Below, in pieces: positions 6,542 to 13,873 of a stretch of 13,937 bases of DNA. Each line of letters starts with the position of its first letter. The stretch's first letter is position 1. The stretch lies in NCBI RefSeq assembly GCF_938036805.1, contig NZ_CALHWC010000145.1, forward strand, positions 1 to 13,937. Direction: 5' to 3'. The notes below the pieces were generated by a model, which made no database searches, had not been told where the DNA came from, and saw only the letters and a program-made list of their open reading frames with translations. The DNA is from an uncultured Streptococcus sp. Lineage in GTDB: Bacteria; Bacillota; Bacilli; Lactobacillales; Streptococcaceae. The translations under genes were made by a program, and so were the position numbers.

Positions 6542-7987
6542 ATGATAAAAATTGAAACTATACTAGATATTTTAAAAAAAGACCAGAATTTTCGTGAAAT
6601 CATCGCTGATGGACGTTACCACTTCAACTATCAGGGCTTAACCTTTGACAAGATTAGCTATGATAGTCGTCAAGCTGATAGCAGAACCCTCTTTTTTGTC
6701 AAGGGCGAGCAGTTCAAGCGGGAATTTTTAGAAAAGGCTGTAGCAGCTGGGCTAGGTTTTTACCTGAGTGAGACTGACCTAGAAGTCGGAATTCCAGTGC
6801 TTCTGGTCAATGACATCAAACAAGCCATGAGCCTCATTGCTATGGAATTTTACGCCCATCCAGAGCAAAAACTCAAACTTTTGGCCTTCACTGGTACCAA
6901 GGGCAAGACCACATCGGCTTATTTCGCTTTTAATATTTTAAAACAAAGCCATAAACCAGCCCTGCTTTCTACTATGAATACCACTCTGGACGGCAAAACT
7001 TTCTTTAAATCAACCCTGACCACTCCTGAAAGTTTAGACCTCTTTGAGATGATGGCCCAGGCTGCAGCCAATGGTCGTACCCATCTCATCATGGAAGTAT
7101 CCAGTCAAGCCTATCTTAAAAAGCGAGTCTACGGCCTAACCTTTGATGTGGGTGTCTTCCTCAATATCAGCCCTGACCATATCGGCCCGATTGAGCATCC
7201 AACTTTTGAAGACTACTTCTACCACAAGCGACTCTTGATGAACAATAGCCGAGCTGTTGTCGTCAATAGTGGCATGGATCACTTTCAAGTTTTGGCTGAG
7301 CAAGTGGCCAACTATGACCACGACTTCTATGGAGCAGACTCCGCCAATAGCATCCTGCAATCGCAAGCCTTCTCCTTTGAAGCGCAAGGGAAGTTGGCTG
7401 GTTCCTACGATATCCAGCTGATTGGTCGCTTCAATCAAGAAAATGCCATAGCTGCTGGTCTAGCCTGCCTACGACTTGGAGCTTCATTGGAAGATATTCA
7501 AGCTGGTATTGCCCAGACACGAGTTCCGGGACGCATGGAGGTCTTGACCCAGTCAAACGGTGCCAAGGTCTTCGTAGACTATGCCCACAACGGCGACAGT
7601 TTGGCTAAGTTGCTGTCCGTCGTACAAGAACATCAAAAAGGACAGACGGTACTTGTGCTAGGAGCCACTGGCAATAAGGGAGAAAGTCGACGCAAGGACT
7701 TTGGTCTCCTACTCAACCAACACCCTGAAATCAAAGTCATTTTAACCGCAGATGATCCAAATCGTGAAGATCCGATTGCTATCGCAAAAGAAATTGCTAG
7801 CTACATCTCCTTTGAAGTGGATATGATTGCTGACCGAGAGGAAGCTATCAAAAAAGCCCTCAGCCTGACTAGTGCTAAAGGCGATGCAGTCATTCTAGCT
7901 GGTAAGGGAGCGGATGCCTACCAAATCATCAATGACCAAAAGGTTCCCTATCCTGGTGATTATGCACTGGCAGAAAAATACATATAA
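6542..7987 (+). CDS. murE: UDP-N-acetylmuramoyl-L-alanyl-D-glutamate--L-lysine ligase
   Basis: Cytosolic ligase that uses ATP to add L-lysine as the third residue of the peptidoglycan stem peptide. Length 481 residues, normal. Mur ligase features in order: YDSR (40-43) in the UDP-sugar domain, P-loop GTKGKTT (118-124), EVSSQ (185-189), the YHKRLL segment with K229 (the position that is carbamylated in the family), VDYAHN (345-350), and DDPNRED (404-410). Firmicute lysine-adding enzymes carry DDPN there, where diaminopimelate enzymes carry DNPR, so L-Lys is the likely substrate, as expected for streptococci. The start agrees with the pneumococcal protein as I recall it (MIKIET...). No Shine-Dalgarno sits at a workable distance: the AGAG just upstream is only two bases from the ATG. 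The gene ends in a terminator shared with the convergent CPBP gene. Confidence 0.95.
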   Translation: MIKIETILDILKKDQNFREIIADGRYHFNYQGLTFDKISYDSRQADSRTLFFVKGEQFKREFLEKAVAAGLGFYLSETDLEVGIPVLLVNDIKQAMSLIAMEFYAHPEQKLKLLAFTGTKGKTTSAYFAFNILKQSHKPALLSTMNTTLDGKTFFKSTLTTPESLDLFEMMAQAAANGRTHLIMEVSSQAYLKKRVYGLTFDVGVFLNISPDHIGPIEHPTFEDYFYHKRLLMNNSRAVVVNSGMDHFQVLAEQVANYDHDFYGADSANSILQSQAFSFEAQGKLAGSYDIQLIGRFNQENAIAAGLACLRLGASLEDIQAGIAQTRVPGRMEVLTQSNGAKVFVDYAHNGDSLAKLLSVVQEHQKGQTVLVLGATGNKGESRRKDFGLLLNQHPEIKVILTADDPNREDPIAIAKEIASYISFEVDMIADREEAIKKALSLTSAKGDAVILAGKGADAYQIINDQKVPYPGDYALAEKYI

Positions 7988-8011
7988 AAAAGGACTTTCA
8001 AGTCCTTTTTT
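7986..8011. terminator. Bidirectional terminator between murE and the CPBP gene
   Basis: Perfect inverted repeat AAAAAAGGACTT and AAGTCCTTTTTT around a two-base centre. Each strand ends in a T run, so it can serve both convergent genes. It overlaps the last bases of the murE stop codon. Confidence 0.88.
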
Positions 8012-8012
8012 A

Positions 8013-8762
8013 TTATCCATTCCACATCACTAAGACATAGAGCAAGCTGCTGCCTACCATATCAGCAAAGGCATGTGCCAAAAAGAAAGGCAGCAAGTTT
8101 TTAACCTTGTATTTATAAAAGAAATAATAGAACAGACCGAAGACCACGCCAATCAGAAAAGCAGAGACTAGCCCCTGATAGGTATGGACAGAAAAGCGAA
8201 CTAGTGTTGAAAAGGCTAAAACCCACCATTTGCTCTCTTCTTTTACTGATGTGAGCAAGCCCAAGAAAAAGAATTCCTCATAGACACCATTGAAGAGAGA
8301 ATAAAGAATAACGACAGGTCCCAAGGCAGCGAGTTTGCGAAAAACTTCGACAAAGGTCCAGTCGATATGCTGCAAGATTTCTAAGTCAAAATAATTATAG
8401 GAACCGACTAAGGCCGCTATTACATCAGAAGTCAGACCGACAACTGCAAAAATCAAGGGCGCCCACATAATGGACCAAGACAAGCGTAATTTCAGCTGTT
8501 TGAAATCATAATGACGGATACCTAGATAGAGCAGAGCCAGCACCAGCAAGAAAACTTGCAATTTCAAATTACTCAGTAAAGCCAAACTTTCATCTTCAGG
8601 TCTAGGTACGATTGCTTGTCCCGCAGAGCTGACCGTGGTGAGCCAATTTACTGTTGAGGAGTAAATAAATTGGCCAAACATAATGGCGGCTAAAATCAAC
8701 ATATCGAACCATCTAAGGTTCTCCAGTGGTTGCTCGGGATAGATTTTTTTCAACATCGTCAT
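8013..8762 (-). CDS. CPBP family intramembrane metalloprotease-like protein
   Basis: A 249-residue membrane protein with about seven hydrophobic segments. Family signatures in order: NGVYEEFFFLG with the Glu pair E162-E163, FSVHTYQG with H193, and HAFAD with H230 and D234 near the C-terminus. These match the three conserved blocks (EExxxR, FxxxH, HxxxN/D) of CPBP/Abi proteins, which sit in the membrane and may cut substrates or protect against bacteriocins. The Arg of EExxxR is replaced by Leu 167. The start is set by AAAGGA with six bases to the ATG at 8762; another ATG slightly upstream is out of frame. The substrate is unknown; no bacteriocin gene is nearby. Confidence 0.78.
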   Translation of the reverse strand: MTMLKKIYPEQPLENLRWFDMLILAAIMFGQFIYSSTVNWLTTVSSAGQAIVPRPEDESLALLSNLKLQVFLLVLALLYLGIRHYDFKQLKLRLSWSIMWAPLIFAVVGLTSDVIAALVGSYNYFDLEILQHIDWTFVEVFRKLAALGPVVILYSLFNGVYEEFFFLGLLTSVKEESKWWVLAFSTLVRFSVHTYQGLVSAFLIGVVFGLFYYFFYKYKVKNLLPFFLAHAFADMVGSSLLYVLVMWNG

Positions 8763-8786
8763 CCATATTCCTTTCCCAAATTCTAT

Positions 8787-8800
8787 ATACTACTATAGCA
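8787..8800 (-). promoter_or_regulatory. Possible promoter of the CPBP gene
   Basis: Extended -10 TG-C-TATAGT (8800-8792) about 30 bases before the ATG, with no good -35 at 17 bases. A second TATATA lies just downstream, 18 bases after a TTGCCA. Confidence 0.35.
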
Positions 8801-8810
8801 CAGAATATGG

Positions 8811-8840
8811 CAAAATGACAGATGGGTCTGTCTAATTTTT
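8811..8840. terminator. Weak hairpin after the conserved protein gene
   Basis: GACAGA and TCTGTC (8817-8822 and 8827-8832) form six pairs around four bases, followed on the minus strand by ATTTTG. This is a weak terminator at best for the gene ending at 8858. Confidence 0.3.
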
Positions 8841-8857
8841 CTTTATTCAAAAAACTA

Positions 8858-9511
8858 TCAGTCCAATTGGAACACTAGGCGCTCCTTGTCAAAGCTAGCC
8901 TGCAACTCATACTTACCAGACTCATTCTGACGAATATAGCCTAAAATCACCAGACTATCGACAAAAATATCTCGGCGCTTCTGCAGGAGCTCATCCTTGC
9001 GGACATACTTGAGGAGGAAAGTTGTCATATACTTGAGGGCATACTCTGGATTCACATCTCCCAAGACAGCATAGAGAGGCTGCTGTGCCTCAGATAGCGG
9101 ATACTGATGCTGCATTTTATAGAAATAATTGGACAAGGTCAGCTCATCCCTTTGAAAATCGGTCTTTTCCAGTAAAATAGCAGCGTTTGTTTGATTAGCA
9201 AGCAGGGTTTCAAAGCGCAAATCCAGAAATTCCTGATAGATCGGACTATCATCTCGGATAAAAACTTCCTGATCCAAAGATAGATTTCCTAGTTTCTCCA
9301 AAAGCGGGACTTGCTGATAATAGCGCTTATTCTCCCGCCGAATATAGCCCGCCTTGATACATTCCTCCATGAAGCGATCTAGATTGGTAAAGCCCGCAAA
9401 TTCACGTTTGATTTCTCTTAAAATCACATCATTATGCTGATCCAGATAATTAATTAGTTTTTCAAATAAGGGCTGTCGTGTCAGCCGAGTCGGATTGAGA
9501 ATTTTAATCAT
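8858..9511 (-). CDS. Conserved streptococcal protein, probably DUF1803 family
   Basis: A 217-residue soluble protein with no signal peptide or membrane segment. It is rich in charged and aromatic residues and appears mostly helical. The N-terminal third (residues 12-70) resembles a winged-helix-like layout: a helix, REIKREF, FMEECIKAGYIRRENKRYYQ. A second similar stretch is at the end (LVILGYIRQNESGKYELQ). I recall it as a family confined to streptococci and named DUF1803, but I cannot confirm this here. Function unknown. It overlaps the upstream hydrolase gene by eight bases (ATGATTAA), and AAAGGAG lies within that gene's last codons, so the two are almost surely translated together. DNA binding is a guess from the layout. 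Confidence 0.75.
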   Translation of the reverse strand: MIKILNPTRLTRQPLFEKLINYLDQHNDVILREIKREFAGFTNLDRFMEECIKAGYIRRENKRYYQQVPLLEKLGNLSLDQEVFIRDDSPIYQEFLDLRFETLLANQTNAAILLEKTDFQRDELTLSNYFYKMQHQYPLSEAQQPLYAVLGDVNPEYALKYMTTFLLKYVRKDELLQKRRDIFVDSLVILGYIRQNESGKYELQASFDKERLVFQLD

Positions 9512-10016
9512 GGAGCTCTCCTTTAAAAATGAGCTTGGCTGACTGAGCCAACTGACTGGGATTGGTTCCAGGATGTCCTACGGGCACTGCTAAGCCCAAT
9601 TCCTCATAGTAAACTTGCCAAAAATTAAAAATCAGGTTTTCCTCATCTCCAAACTGCATGGGAATGGTCTCAAAAATTGGCAAAATCTGAGCAATATATT
9701 CCGAACAGTAAAAGCCCTCGCTCTCAGGATAGAAACTAGCATTATAGGGCTTGCCCAGATGGGATTTGGCTTCTTTAAAGGCGGCAGAGACATCTATCTC
9801 TGGATAAGCAAAGACATGATAGGTGTCCTCTTCTACCAAAAACTGGCACAAAGGCTGCTGGTTCACTCCCTTGTCCTGCGTCGCATGGTAAATATCACCA
9901 TCAAAGAAGATACCCACATGACTATAGGAGCCCGTCGCTGTCCGAATCGCTGCTGCCATATCCGATTGCCCGACTGTGAACAGCAGATCACCATTTTGTA
10001 AATCTTGAATCTTCAT
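9504..10016 (-). CDS. YiiX/YebB-like NlpC/P60-superfamily thiol hydrolase
   Basis: A 170-residue protein without signal peptide. The order of catalytic motifs is that of the permuted YiiX branch of the NlpC/P60 (papain-like) fold: NGDLLFT near the N-terminus, SYSHVGIF with the candidate catalytic His 33, then GFYCSEYIAQ with the candidate nucleophile Cys 104. Members may hydrolyse amide bonds in peptidoglycan or thioester/acyl bonds; without a secretion signal, a cytosolic or intracellular substrate is more likely. It is followed by the conserved protein gene with an eight-base overlap. The ribosome site is weak (GAGAG), and a strong terminator ends just 14 bases before the ATG, so its promoter is unclear. 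Confidence 0.78.
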   Translation of the reverse strand: MKIQDLQNGDLLFTVGQSDMAAAIRTATGSYSHVGIFFDGDIYHATQDKGVNQQPLCQFLVEEDTYHVFAYPEIDVSAAFKEAKSHLGKPYNASFYPESEGFYCSEYIAQILPIFETIPMQFGDEENLIFNFWQVYYEELGLAVPVGHPGTNPSQLAQSAKLIFKGELHD

Positions 10017-10030
10017 TTCTCTCGTCTATC

Positions 10031-10053
10031 AAAAAAGGAGCCGAAACTCCTTT
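10031..10053 (-). terminator. Terminator after ppaC
   Basis: AAAGGAG pairs with CUCCUUU around UUUCGG, then a U run. A second small hairpin (GGAAAC...GTTTTCC) lies just before it on the same strand, at about 10061-10078. Confidence 0.88.
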
Positions 10054-10103
10054 ACGTGTGCGGAAAACCAGTGTTTCCTATCTTTTAGTTGTCATTTAAG
10101 CTA

Positions 10104-11039
10104 TTAAACATTAAAACTTTCAGTCAACTGAGGCACCACTTGTTTCTTACGTGAAACGGCACCAGCCAAGAAAGCATGATTGTTTTCAAGTTTAAAGTTG
10201 AAGGCTGCTTCTACCTTGTCCATATTAGCACCAAGTGCAAGGATTTCTGAGTTTGAGTTCACGATATCTGTAATCATCAAGACAAAGTCAGAATAACCAT
10301 TTGCTTCATTAGCTGCTTGCATTGCTGCTTCGATTTCTGCTTGACGCTCCAAGACCTCAGCGATATCAACAGTATTGACTTGGGCAACACGGACATTGTT
10401 TCCGTTGAGTTCAAAAGTCTTGGCATCAATGTCGATCAATTCTTCAGCAGATTTGCTTGCCAAGTTAGTACCAGCCTTAAGCATAGCCAGACCGTACTCT
10501 TCCAAGTTAACACCCGCCAATTCAGCCAATTCTGGTGCAATAGCTTTGTCAGATGGATGGGTTGTTGGTGATTTCAAAAGAAGAGTATCTGAAATCAAAC
10601 CAGATAACATCAAACCAGCAAGCTCTTTAGGAACTGCCACACCGTGCTCCTTGAACATACGGTAAACGATAGAAGAAGCAGATCCAACTGGCTCCAAGCG
10701 CATGTAAAGTGGGCTTGCAGTCTCAAAGTTGGCTACGCGGTGGTGGTCCACAACGCCATAAACTTCCACTTCAGCAATATCTGACACTGATTGTTGGAAT
10801 TCATTATGGTCAGTCAAGATGACTTGCTCAGCGCCTTCTGCTTTAGCAGATGTGATCACGCGCGGCGCTTCTACTCCAAAATAATCTAAGACAAAAGCTG
10901 TTTCTTCATTTGGCGCTCCAAGTGCTACTGCTTCTGTATCCAAACCGTAAGCTTCACGCGCTAGGTAAGCAAAAGCATAAGAAGACCCGATGGCATCTGA
11001 ATCAGGATTTTGATGACCGAAAACTAAAATTTTAGACAT
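10104..11039 (-). CDS. ppaC: Manganese-dependent (family II) inorganic pyrophosphatase
   Basis: Cytosolic enzyme that splits pyrophosphate into two phosphates and so pulls biosynthetic reactions forward. Its 311 residues match the usual length. DHH-family features: GHQNPDSDAIG (8-18) with metal ligands H9, D13 and D15; D77 in ILTDHNE; the DHH triad at 98-100; and SRKKQ (296-300) near the C-terminus, where the two basic residues hold substrate. The start has AGAGG about seven bases upstream. Codon choice looks tuned for high expression (frequent GCT, GAA, GTT), like rplA. It is a single-gene unit with its own promoter and terminator. Confidence 0.96.
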   Translation of the reverse strand: MSKILVFGHQNPDSDAIGSSYAFAYLAREAYGLDTEAVALGAPNEETAFVLDYFGVEAPRVITSAKAEGAEQVILTDHNEFQQSVSDIAEVEVYGVVDHHRVANFETASPLYMRLEPVGSASSIVYRMFKEHGVAVPKELAGLMLSGLISDTLLLKSPTTHPSDKAIAPELAELAGVNLEEYGLAMLKAGTNLASKSAEELIDIDAKTFELNGNNVRVAQVNTVDIAEVLERQAEIEAAMQAANEANGYSDFVLMITDIVNSNSEILALGANMDKVEAAFNFKLENNHAFLAGAVSRKKQVVPQLTESFNV

Positions 11040-11077
11040 GATGAACCTCTTCGTTTTTAATAATATTTATTCCACTT

Positions 11078-11106
11078 ATTTTACCACAATTATGGGCATT
11101 TCTCAA
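11078..11106 (-). promoter_or_regulatory. ppaC promoter
   Basis: TTGAGA (11106-11101), a 17-base spacer and TAAAAT (11083-11078), giving a start near 11071. The -35 hexamer is one half of an inverted repeat with TTGAGA at 11125-11130 (plus strand), a possible but weak operator. Confidence 0.7.
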
Positions 11107-11290
11107 AAGCAGAAGGACATTTTCTTGAGAAAAATTGCAGTTTTGCAATAGAAGCTAAAGCTGAACCTTCAAAATAATCAGTCAATCTTAACCTTCTACA
11201 CAAGCATTATCTTCGATGAATGTCCTCCAGAAGAAATGCTTGCCTTATCATTTTTATTTCCTGTAAAAGAACAAGAAATTTTTTATAAAA
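11107..11290. other. Non-coding gap between ppaC promoter and repeat element
   Basis: AT-rich stretch without a supported gene. It holds the inverted repeat described at 11201-11242 and a small ATTGCA / TGCAAT hairpin near 11135-11150. A plus-strand frame stays open from 11152 to 11373 but has no ATG near its left end and no ribosome site; see the rejected list. Confidence 0.5.
11201..11242. repeat. Imperfect inverted repeat in the ppaC-permease gap
   Basis: CAAGCATTATCTTC (11201-11214) and GAAGAAATGCTTG (11230-11242) pair over 13 bases with one bulged A around a 15-base loop. It lacks a clear T run on the minus strand. The plus strand downstream is T-rich, but there is no plus-strand gene to end. 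Purpose unknown. Confidence 0.55.
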
Positions 11291-11319
11291 ATCGAGGCCG
11301 GGACAAAAGTCCTAGCCTC
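11285..11319 (-). terminator. Hairpin with T run, possible terminator for the permease
   Basis: GAGGC and GGAC pair with GUCC and GCCTC over 9 pairs with a small internal mismatch around a short T-rich loop, followed on the minus strand by GATTTTTATA. It forms the left end of the structured repeat and may be the terminator of the permease gene, which lacks one nearer to its stop. Confidence 0.5.
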
Positions 11320-11468
11320 TCAATTGTCTTTGGATTGTCGAGCAAGACGCAGTGGTTGAGTGGGCTCTACTAGGCTGATTTCATCAGCTTTTACAGCCCT
11401 ACTCAACTGTGCGGAGGTGGGACGACGAAATCGAATTCTAACGAATTACCGATTTCTGCCCCACTCTC
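11294..11468. repeat. Structured intergenic repeat-like element, three hairpins
   Basis: Three inverted repeats fill this stretch. First, 11294-11319 (GAGGCCGGGAC / GTCCTAGCCTC). Second, GTTGAGT (11355-11361) with ACTCAAC (11401-11407), continued by GGGCT / AGCCC, with GCTGAT / ATCAGC (11374-11388) nested inside. Third, GAGGTGGG / CCCACTCTC enclosing CGAAATCG / CGATTTC (11426-11456) and AATTC / GAATT. The first and last modules both begin GAGG-N-GGGAC-like. From memory, elements with such GAGGC-GGGAC starts recur between genes in several streptococci; copies elsewhere could not be checked. It contains no gene. Confidence 0.6.
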
Positions 11469-11506
11469 TGGAAGATTTATCAATTTAAGGATATTGGCAA
11501 TTGTCA

Positions 11507-12961
11507 CTATTGCTTAAGCGACTGTCTTTTCTCACGCTTAGCCAAAATAGGCAAGATGACTCCCAAACTGATCAAGACAATCGGAGTCAAGATATTTGTC
11601 ATCAGAGAGAAGCGCCAACCTGCTGGATCCGTTGCGTAGTCTACCTTAGGAACCATTCCTAAAATACAAGCAAAAGCTGTGAAAAGGAAGCACCAAGCTC
11701 CAATAGCAAAGCCGACTTTTGGATTTTTAGTAAACTTGTACTCTGCATCCTTGTACTTCTTCCAAGCTTTATTGAGTAACATATAAGCCACAAATACCCA
11801 GAGATAACGCATGGGCATAACGATGGAGTTAAGATTAGTCATCCATTTAACCAAACCATCAATTTCCTTGATTCCAAAAATTGGTAGGACAATCAGGAAG
11901 CTTACCAAAATCCCTGTCAGGATATAACCGTTAATCAGTACACCTTTTGATGTCCGCTTGCGTAGCCAGCTTGGAACAAATTCCTCATCGGCATTATTGA
12001 GCAAGATTTGCAGAGGCGCATCAATAGAAAAGGCCAAGGCCGCAATCTGTCCGACCATATTGGTCAGGGCATAGATAACTACTAGCACATTGCCTACACC
12101 CCAGTAATTACCCAGCATTTGGAAGGCTTGATAAGCACCGTTGCGCATCAAATCTTCAGGAATATTGCTACCGTCAAAGAGCATACCCATGGCTAGAGAG
12201 CCTAGAATAGCAGAGGCTCCAACCATGATAGCCATGATGATCATCCCTTTTGGAAATTCCTTGGCGGGATTGCGTGTTTGGTTAACGTAAGGCGAAATCT
12301 TTTCAGCCCCACCGACTGCAAAGACTAAGAGCGAGATAGTCGTAAAGTATGAAAAATCAAAATTAGGAATGTAAGTGCTAAGCTTGTCCATATTAGCCGT
12401 TGCGAACTGCATATCCGGCTTGATAAAAGGCGCACCGACCGCTAATAGAACAAAAAGGAAGGACATAATCAGCATCGCACTTCCAGCCAAGCCCCCAATC
12501 ACTTTAAGTGTGGACAGCCCCTTGGTGGATAAGTAGAGAAAGGCACCGAAAATCAGCAAACTAAGAATAACAATCCAGTGAATATCAAGACTGCTCAAAA
12601 AATCGCCATTTCCTTGGATGGCCCATCCTAAAGGAATCAGAACTCCCTGTGGCTTTTGAGCCAAGTAGGGAATATGCACAACCCAGTAAGTCCAAGCTGC
12701 AAAATAAGCCAAGCGCTTGGTAGAAGTCTTCTCCACCCAGTCGCTGACACCACCTCCGCTTTCCTTGAAAGTCGAGCCTAGCTGCCCCACGATGAGGGCA
12801 TAAGGAATAAAGTAAATGGCCAGGATAAGAATCCAAGAAACAACGACCGAAATCCCTTGTTGGGAGTAGTTGTTGACCACATTTCCCAGACCCCAAACCA
12901 TATTAAAGGCAATCAGGGACACCATCAGCCAAGTCAGCTGGTTCTGATCTTTTTTCATCAT
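11507..12961 (-). CDS. APC-family amino acid permease (glutamate:GABA antiporter-like group)
   Basis: A 484-residue integral membrane protein with about 12 hydrophobic segments, the standard APC layout. TM1 carries the broken-helix substrate region (MVSLIAFNMVWGLGNVVNN, from residue 13), here with GLGN. Later blocks are VFAVGGAEKISPYVNQTRNPAKEFPKG, which resembles the TM6 region and following loop of YjeM/GadC-type transporters, and the long hydrophilic loop around DEEFVPSWLRKRTSKG. It probably moves an amino acid across the membrane by antiport or proton symport; the substrate cannot be read. No decarboxylase gene lies beside it, so an acid-resistance role like GadC is not supported. AAAGGAG lies close to the first ATG (about four bases); the second Met codon, directly next, has better spacing (seven) and may be the true start. 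Confidence 0.88.
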   Translation of the reverse strand: MMKKDQNQLTWLMVSLIAFNMVWGLGNVVNNYSQQGISVVVSWILILAIYFIPYALIVGQLGSTFKESGGGVSDWVEKTSTKRLAYFAAWTYWVVHIPYLAQKPQGVLIPLGWAIQGNGDFLSSLDIHWIVILSLLIFGAFLYLSTKGLSTLKVIGGLAGSAMLIMSFLFVLLAVGAPFIKPDMQFATANMDKLSTYIPNFDFSYFTTISLLVFAVGGAEKISPYVNQTRNPAKEFPKGMIIMAIMVGASAILGSLAMGMLFDGSNIPEDLMRNGAYQAFQMLGNYWGVGNVLVVIYALTNMVGQIAALAFSIDAPLQILLNNADEEFVPSWLRKRTSKGVLINGYILTGILVSFLIVLPIFGIKEIDGLVKWMTNLNSIVMPMRYLWVFVAYMLLNKAWKKYKDAEYKFTKNPKVGFAIGAWCFLFTAFACILGMVPKVDYATDPAGWRFSLMTNILTPIVLISLGVILPILAKREKRQSLKQ

Positions 12962-12998
12962 TCATCTCCTTTGAATATAAAATAAATAGCTACATAAA

Positions 12999-13026
12999 AT
13001 TATACCATGTTTTTATATTTTTGTAA
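12999..13026 (-). promoter_or_regulatory. Permease promoter, extended -10
   Basis: TTACAA (13026-13021), a 16-base spacer, and TG-G-TATAAT (-10 hexamer at 13004-12999), a consensus extended -10. The predicted start is near 12992, about 30 bases before the ATG. Confidence 0.8.
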
Positions 13027-13048
13027 CCGTCTTCAGCATATTTTGTCC

Positions 13049-13075
13049 AAAAAAAGAGCTACCCGTAGGTAGCTC
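13049..13075 (-). terminator. Terminator of the rplK-rplA operon
   Basis: GAGCTACC and GGTAGCTC pair perfectly (eight pairs) around a four-base loop, followed by seven T on the minus strand. It begins 12 bases after the rplA stop. Confidence 0.93.
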
Positions 13076-13086
13076 AAATTCTATTC

Positions 13087-13776
13087 TTAAAGTGAGTTCA
13101 CATCAACCTTGATACCAACACCTTGAGTAGTTGTGATAGTCAAGTTTGTTACGTAAGTTCCTTTAGCTGTAGCTGGTTTTGCTTTTTGGATTGTTTCGTT
13201 GAACGCTTTGAAGTTTTCAACCAATTTTTCAGCTTCAAATGATACTTTACCGATGATTGCTTGAACGTTACCTGCACGGTCAGCACGGTAAGTGATCTTA
13301 CCACCTTTAGACTCTTCAACTGCTTTAGCAACATCCATTGTTACAGTACCAGTTTTAGGGTTTGGCATCAAGTTACGTGGTCCAAGGACACGTCCAAGAC
13401 GTCCAACAAGAGCCATCATGTCAGGTGTAGCGATAACTACGTCGAAGTCCAACCAACCGTCGTTGATTTTTGCAACAAGGTCATCTTCACCAACAAAGTC
13501 TGCACCAGCAGCTTTTGCTTCTTCAGCTTTTGCACCACGTGCGAAAACAAGAACGCGTGAAGTTTTACCAGTACCATTTGGCAATACCATTGCGCCACGG
13601 ATTTGTTGGTCAGCTTTTTTAACGTCGATGTTCAAGTTGTAAGCAACTTCTACAGTTGCATCAAATTTTGCAAAGTTAGTTTCTTTTGCAAGTGCTACAG
13701 CTTCTTCTACACTGTATGCTTTTGTGCTGTCGATTTTCTCAAGAGCAGCACGAAGTTGTTTGCTTTTTTTAGCCAT
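13087..13776 (-). CDS. rplA: 50S ribosomal protein L1
   Basis: Forms the L1 stalk of the large ribosomal subunit, binding 23S rRNA and guiding deacylated tRNA out of the E site; in many bacteria it also represses its own operon. Its 229 residues match the family. Visible blocks are the N-terminal [14 protein letters not shown], the central LPNGTGK, the signature [22 protein letters not shown] (about residues 125-146), and the C-terminal [24 protein letters not shown] lies nine bases before the ATG. Codon choice is strongly biased, as in highly expressed genes. It follows rplK after a 97-base spacer and ends in a strong terminator. Confidence 0.97.
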
Positions 13777-13873
13777 TTTCTATTCTCCTTGTAAGTGGTT
13801 CAATCGATTTTCATCTCCCACGTCACTTCTCGAAATGATGAAGTCTTGCGGGTTATATTGGGGGTGTTATTGA
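13777..13873 (-). other. rplK-rplA spacer with a potential RNA fold
   Basis: The 97-base spacer RNA can form TTCATC / GATGAA (13842-13837 with 13815-13810) or an inner TCATTT / AAGTGA hairpin (13838-13833 with 13828-13823). It is long for a pair of co-transcribed ribosomal protein genes. It could hold an L1 autoregulatory target, but I could not match a known motif. Confidence 0.3.

Noticed and set aside
9615..10001. Plus-strand ORF of 128 codons
   Set aside because: It is antisense to the YiiX-like gene, whose His and Cys motifs are clear; no ribosome site.
11101..11130. Inverted repeat TCTCAA / TTGAGA overlapping the ppaC -35 as a repressor operator
   Set aside because: Arms are only six bases and ppaC is a constitutive housekeeping gene; chance is a fair explanation.
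11152..11373. Plus-strand frame open for 74 codons, with a protein-like stretch (DECPPEEMLAL, FLFPVKEQEIFY), as a gene or gene remnant
   Set aside because: It begins right after a stop, has no ATG or ribosome site at its left end, and runs through the inverted repeat and the hairpin element. It may be a relic, but nothing ties it to a known family.
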